Source: Lomentospora prolificans (taxonomy: Eukaryota; Ascomycota; Sordariomycetes; Microascales; Microascaceae). From it: a stretch of 64,000 nucleotides of DNA. Below the pieces are notes generated by a model that saw only the letters and a list, made by a program, of their open reading frames with translations, had not been told where the DNA came from and made no database searches. The stretch covers positions 1,054,001 through 1,118,000 of the forward strand of contig JARFXM010000011.1 in NCBI GenBank assembly GCA_029532625.1. Reading direction: 5' to 3'. Shown here in pieces: positions 59,477 through 64,000 of the stretch (the stretch's first letter is position 1; the number at the start of each line of letters is the position of its first letter). The position numbers and the translations under genes are program-made.

Positions 59477-62400
59477 TGATAGCGTGATGATAAGGGCTTC
59501 TTGGAAATGTTCTACAGTCGTGGAATTCGGGGATATGTCGTGCCAGGGAGCAATTTGCTCTTATAGGTTTGGGGTTTTTGGGTAATTTCGGCGTTAGCTG
59601 TTAGATGAAACTTACTGTACACGATGGGAAGATTACTTTGGAGAAACGAATCTATCGAGTTGTTGATGTACGCCTATTCCTGTATTCTGCTTTCTAAAAC
59701 AACTTCTAGGCACATCTAGGGAGCGGTTACCATATTAATAGCTACGGCACCGCCCTCTCGCCCATAGTTTGCATCGCTGTCTGTAATTTCCTTGGCCAAC
59801 TATATCCAATGACCCAGCGATGAATTTGACTGTGCTTCGGTGAGGGTCAGTCCCCAAGCTGACTGGAGATGGCCGCGAGTCATACCAGCAAGCGGTCTTT
59901 CTCTGACAACAATTTAGCTACAAAGCCGGTCCCCTTCAAGACGGAAAAAAAAAACCAAAGCGATCGGAATTCTAATAAAATTCCAGGCGGCGGGGAAGCT
60001 GCCATACTTCGAGATCGGAACTTTTAGCGGGTTTCCGGTGCCGGCTCAAACTCCGTTGCGCCCCATCCAGAGCATCCGCTTGCCAGAACTCTCTCAACCC
60101 ACCCCTACCCACTATCAAATACTTCTGATCCCCCCCCGGGCGGTGAGAAGAACGGAGTCACTGGTACTACTTGGCTTATCCCCAATATCGTCACCAGGCC
60201 CATCTCCCCCGGCTGCTCCTCAGAGTTGTGTCGCCCTGTCACACCTGCCTCCTCCCTCAAACATCAGCTCCTGTCTTAGTGCGCGTCATTCCCGGAAGGA
60301 AACATTATTAATCGTCATCCCGTCCGTCAGCTTCGTCATTCTTCCCCGTCTTTTGTAAAAGCTCGGGTTTCGGAGATGATAGCTTGGAAAGGCCGCGCGT
60401 GGGTGCGGTGACAAATGATGTTAGTGGCGCTTTCCCTGATCGACGAAGTGATCGGGGGTTGTGCAACCTCCTCTCATTCATTCCTGGCACTCTACTCTTG
60501 CTGTAGTCTATGTATTCTATTTATTTAATTATCTTTTTTTCTTTTTCCCTTTCTTTTTAAGAATGAGGGATCGATCGAGACCTCCCAGTCAGCGTTCGCC
60601 GACCTCCTCGCTAAGCGGTACGGTTCTTAGTCCAAGCGCCGTCGGGACACCGCTCGCAGACGGCCTCGTGGCCGGCACACTAAAAAAGGAAAAAAAGCTG
60701 TAGGTATAGCTCCTCGTACGCAATGCGGGGAAGAAGCCATCTGATATTAGATGAGCCATGTGAATGCAACGAGGCCGGCTCAAAAGCGGAAGTCGCGGAA
60801 GCTCGGCCGTTTGGAAACGGCGCTATACTTTGGCTCCGGCCAGGTCGGCGCTTAGCCACCAGCCCTCATCAGGCAGCCTTCAAACTAAATCTGCCTCTCT
60901 CAACCCAGAAGATGGATAGTATGAACAGTTGCACTCGTGTAACACTGTGACTGGCGTACGAGGCTGGGTCTAGACTCAGAAATGGGTTTGCCCTACGCGG
61001 TCGGGAATCAACTCTAGCCGTACTTGCATGCGCCGAGCTGCCTGAAACTTAGGACTAATAGTTCGAAGGGATATCCCGATTCCAGAGGTGATCAGCAGCC
61101 ATCACAACCCACGATGCCGCCCCTTTGGACTGGAATCGATGACTGATCCTGCTGGAAATTGCCTCGTCTTCCTTGTGATTTGGCCCTCTCACCGCTTCGT
61201 ATCCGGAGTATGAACACTGACTTCCTGTAGTCTGCTATCTCGGAAGCAACCGCCATCAATCATTCATTCCGCCATTCTGCGATAACATCCATGCCTCCTT
61301 CGCACCTAGGTAACGCTCCCGGGTTCCTCCGTGACAACATACGTTGTCCACCAAAACCTGGGCCACACGTTGGTTGGCTACTTGAAAATCTTTTTTTTTT
61401 TTTCTTGATTCGTTCTTCTCTCACTCCTTCTTTCAATGCATGCAGGGCCCTTAGTCCTTGTACATTTTACCTCAACAAGGTGCGGATGGGGGAAACGTCC
61501 CTGGGTCGGCAGATTTTTCTCTCGTCAGATCCATCGGGTCCTCTCCCGATCGCAGTGACGACTTGCATCACTTCCCCTATCATTTTCGCCCTACGTGCCT
61601 TGTCGTACCCACACGAATCCCACGCTAAAGGAATGCATCAAGGGACGACAGCAAATCGACAAGGGTACGCTTAATATGCGCTTGTCCTTTCTCTTTTGGC
61701 TGGACTGGGCTGAGGCACTTGAGAGTCGGACACGGGCTCCGAATGTGGGGTCGGCGGTCTCCGGGAGTTCGAGAGCTGTTCTGGCGTTGCGCAGGGGTTG
61801 TGATATCTTATTGATGCGCAGGTGTCAGCATGTTGGACGTGTTAGGTGTGTGGGTTTTGGTGCGCAATTGGATCGGGTTCCCTGCACCCTGCAAAATGAG
61901 CATGGCGCGTTCTTGATGCCGGTGACCACCGTAGTGGCCTGTTTCGGTGGATCGCCACGCCTGAGGCCAGAATTTGGAGCGGGAACACGGTCCCTTGGAC
62001 TCCCAAATACGGCAAGTTGGCCATTAGCTTCCATTGGCAGCCCGTGAAGGAAAAAGTCTCGGGAGTTTCTGCCTCGTACTAGACGCAATCTATCAATTTA
62101 ATTCCCTTTCATCATCAAAAGGGTGAGTCATAGATGGGATACTGTTACTACTCTGATCACCGCCAAAAGCCTTGTCCTCCGGTTCCGCTTGTCCTCGTGA
62201 TGCTCGCGTTTTTTTCTTATCCGCCTCACGACCTCCGTTAATGGAGTCAGCCAAAGCCGCCTCGGCGCTTGGGGTTACCGAGTGGCATGTCCATTTTTTT
62301 CCCTTCCAGTCTCTCCAGTCTACTTTCGCCCAAGTCACGGTTTGTTGCCCCGGTCCAGCCCAGTAGGGGGAGCTAGGAGAATTCGCTGTAACTTCTTTCG

Positions 62401-64000
62401 ATCATTACGGAACGCTCGTCCTTCCTGGTATTCCGTTTCCTTCTGAAGTAGAATAGCCAGCTACAAGCAAACGCTTCCGCTCTCAGCTAAGTATACATCT
62501 CCCACGCATCCTCCCCTGCCCAGGCAAATAGTACAAAACCCTGTAGATCCGAGAGCTAATAAGCCGGACCTAGTAAGAGAAGGTGTGAGAGTATTTGCTT
62601 CACATGCTTTGCCATGTACTTGATGTCTGTGGCCCGCCGTTTAGACTCCTCGCGATGCCCTGGAGGTGACGTCTTTCTTTCGTGCATGTCAGTATACAGG
62701 CCTGCTGTTGATTTTCTCTTGGGCAATTCCGCTCAGTTGTTGCATCTGGAAAAGCCACTAAACGCCCCGTCTAACTTTGACCTGGAGCGTGGAGGTGGAT
62801 GCCGCGGCAGTGGTCGGCCACTCGGCCCCATCTCTCGGAGGAGAGGATGTTTCAATTTGCTGAGCCGCGGTGCTGTTTAGATAATCTTTGGCTGGCTAGG
62901 GGTCCCGTAAGGTGGCTGAGACCGGGGACCTTCCTCCTCCTGTTTCTGCTCTGCACCTACTCAACACTAATAATAACAACTTATGAATGTGTCTGGCCAG
63001 CGTTTAAGCCACTCGCCGTCCTTGTGTCCCTTGGCCATTAGGATGTTAGGTGAAATCGCCGAGGTGCATGGTATTTTGAACGGCATGTTCCCGTGGTAGT
63101 GGGCCCGAGTTATTTAGACCAATCCTAATTCGGATTGTCAGATCTGGCTTCCCCAAGCTCCCATGCTAACACTAGCCAGCGAAGAATTCAGAGGTCCACA
63201 CCTCAGTTTACCGCGAAGTGAAGGAAGCCGAACTTGCATGGAAACTTGGCATCTTGTGTCCCTTGCTTTCGATTGCCACGATGACAAGAGGATCATTTAC
63301 AAGTCTTGAAATCTTCAAAGCGTGTCTCCTCCACGTGTAGAGAGGCAAAGTAGCGGCTTCTGTGGCCAATGGTGGGTAATCCCTTGATCCGACCGTGAAA
63401 ACTCCGACGGCCGCGGACATCTCGGGATAGGGAGTGTTTGGTTCGCCCATGACTCTTAATTGGCAGCGCCCCGTGCAGGCCAAGCCCAACCGGCTTTCTC
63501 CGCTTCTTCTTGGCCCAGTCACAACAAGACACCAAGACGCATTTTTATCTATTAGCACTCAAGTTATTCATGGTCAATGACTTTAGCCGTGCAGGCTCGG
63601 AAGCGACAAGGCTCGGGCTCAGAGGCGACAGGCCCTCTGGCTGGAGCATGCCCAGAAAGTTTACTTGTTGGAGGATTAAACCTTGCTCTACCAGCTTTCC
63701 CATCATGACTCGATTGTCACAGATATGAGATCGTTACCCTGTAATGGTTCGCCGTAGGCTGCCCTTGGCGTGCTTGTAAAGCAACTCCGATAAAGCAACG
63801 GCCAAAGCTTGGAGAGGGTCTGAGGGTCTAGACCATTCTGCTCTGTGAAACGGACCTGTTGACCTAGGTTTGGGGGACGCCCATAGGTCTGTCTAGGCGA
63901 CTATCTTTCACTATCCGCGCGAGATGGTAGAGCCAGTTGTCTGATCAATCCGTACCTGTAACGGCCTCCCCCATATTTTGCACGTTCAGCTTGTCAGGTT
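59477..64000. other. 4.5 kb gene-poor terminal region
   Basis: No conserved coding sequence on either strand. Frames such as 61291-61674, 61595-62047 and 63208-63558 have no recognisable domain and mostly lack an ATG in good context. T-rich runs at 60530-60560 and 61390-61405 are the only simple features. A gene running off the right edge cannot be excluded. Confidence 0.5.

Overview
This window looks like nuclear DNA of a filamentous ascomycete (Pezizomycotina, probably a Sordariomycete). The genes are eukaryotic, carry short introns of about 50-100 bp with GT..AG ends (some with a CTAAC-type branch point), and encode fungal versions of CTP synthase, Kha1, Doa1, Spt8, a Bim1-like copper protein and a GH17 beta-glucanase. 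For nearly every multi-exon gene I rebuilt the splice sites by hand, and the summed exon lengths come out as whole codons. No tRNA, rRNA, CRISPR array or intact transposon was seen.

Left part (1-20.9 kb): CTP synthase (minus, seven exons, 570 aa); a Kha1-type K+/H+ antiporter (minus, 876 aa); a 5 kb gene-poor stretch; a small secreted alanine/glycine-rich protein (plus, 206 aa); a VIT + von Willebrand A protein (minus, 1013 aa); a SWIM + RING zinc-finger protein (plus, 344 aa); and an APH/choline-kinase-like phosphotransferase (plus, 401 aa).

Middle (20.9-34.7 kb): mostly non-coding. It holds a decayed Tc1/mariner transposase fragment, a small one-TM protein (96 aa), and a ZNFX1/Hrr1-like RNA helicase with a short NFX1-type zinc region (1179 aa). 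Long AT-richer intergenic blocks lie on both sides of the helicase.

Gene-dense core (34.7-49.9 kb): a Bim1/X325 copper-binding, probably GPI-anchored protein; Doa1/Ufd3 (WD40-PFU-PUL); an SRR1-domain protein; Spt8 of SAGA (minus); a STRAP-like WD40 protein; and a membrane-anchored GH17 glucanase (minus). Three WD40 proteins of unrelated pathways lie within 9 kb. Neighbouring genes show no shared pathway; this reads as ordinary fungal gene order, not a metabolic cluster.

Right part (49.9-64 kb): almost no recognisable coding sequence. The clearest items are a frameshifted, internally deleted protein-kinase relic and, just downstream on the same strand, a fragment of a CCCH zinc-finger protein. 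One 201-codon ORF may be a lineage-specific gene. Together with the transposase relic this suggests a decayed, gene-poor compartment flanking the conserved core. I found no convincing undescribed multi-gene system. The best candidates for novelty are the secreted glycine-zipper protein, the small TM protein, the helicase with a one-codon first coding exon, and the degraded kinase/CCCH locus.
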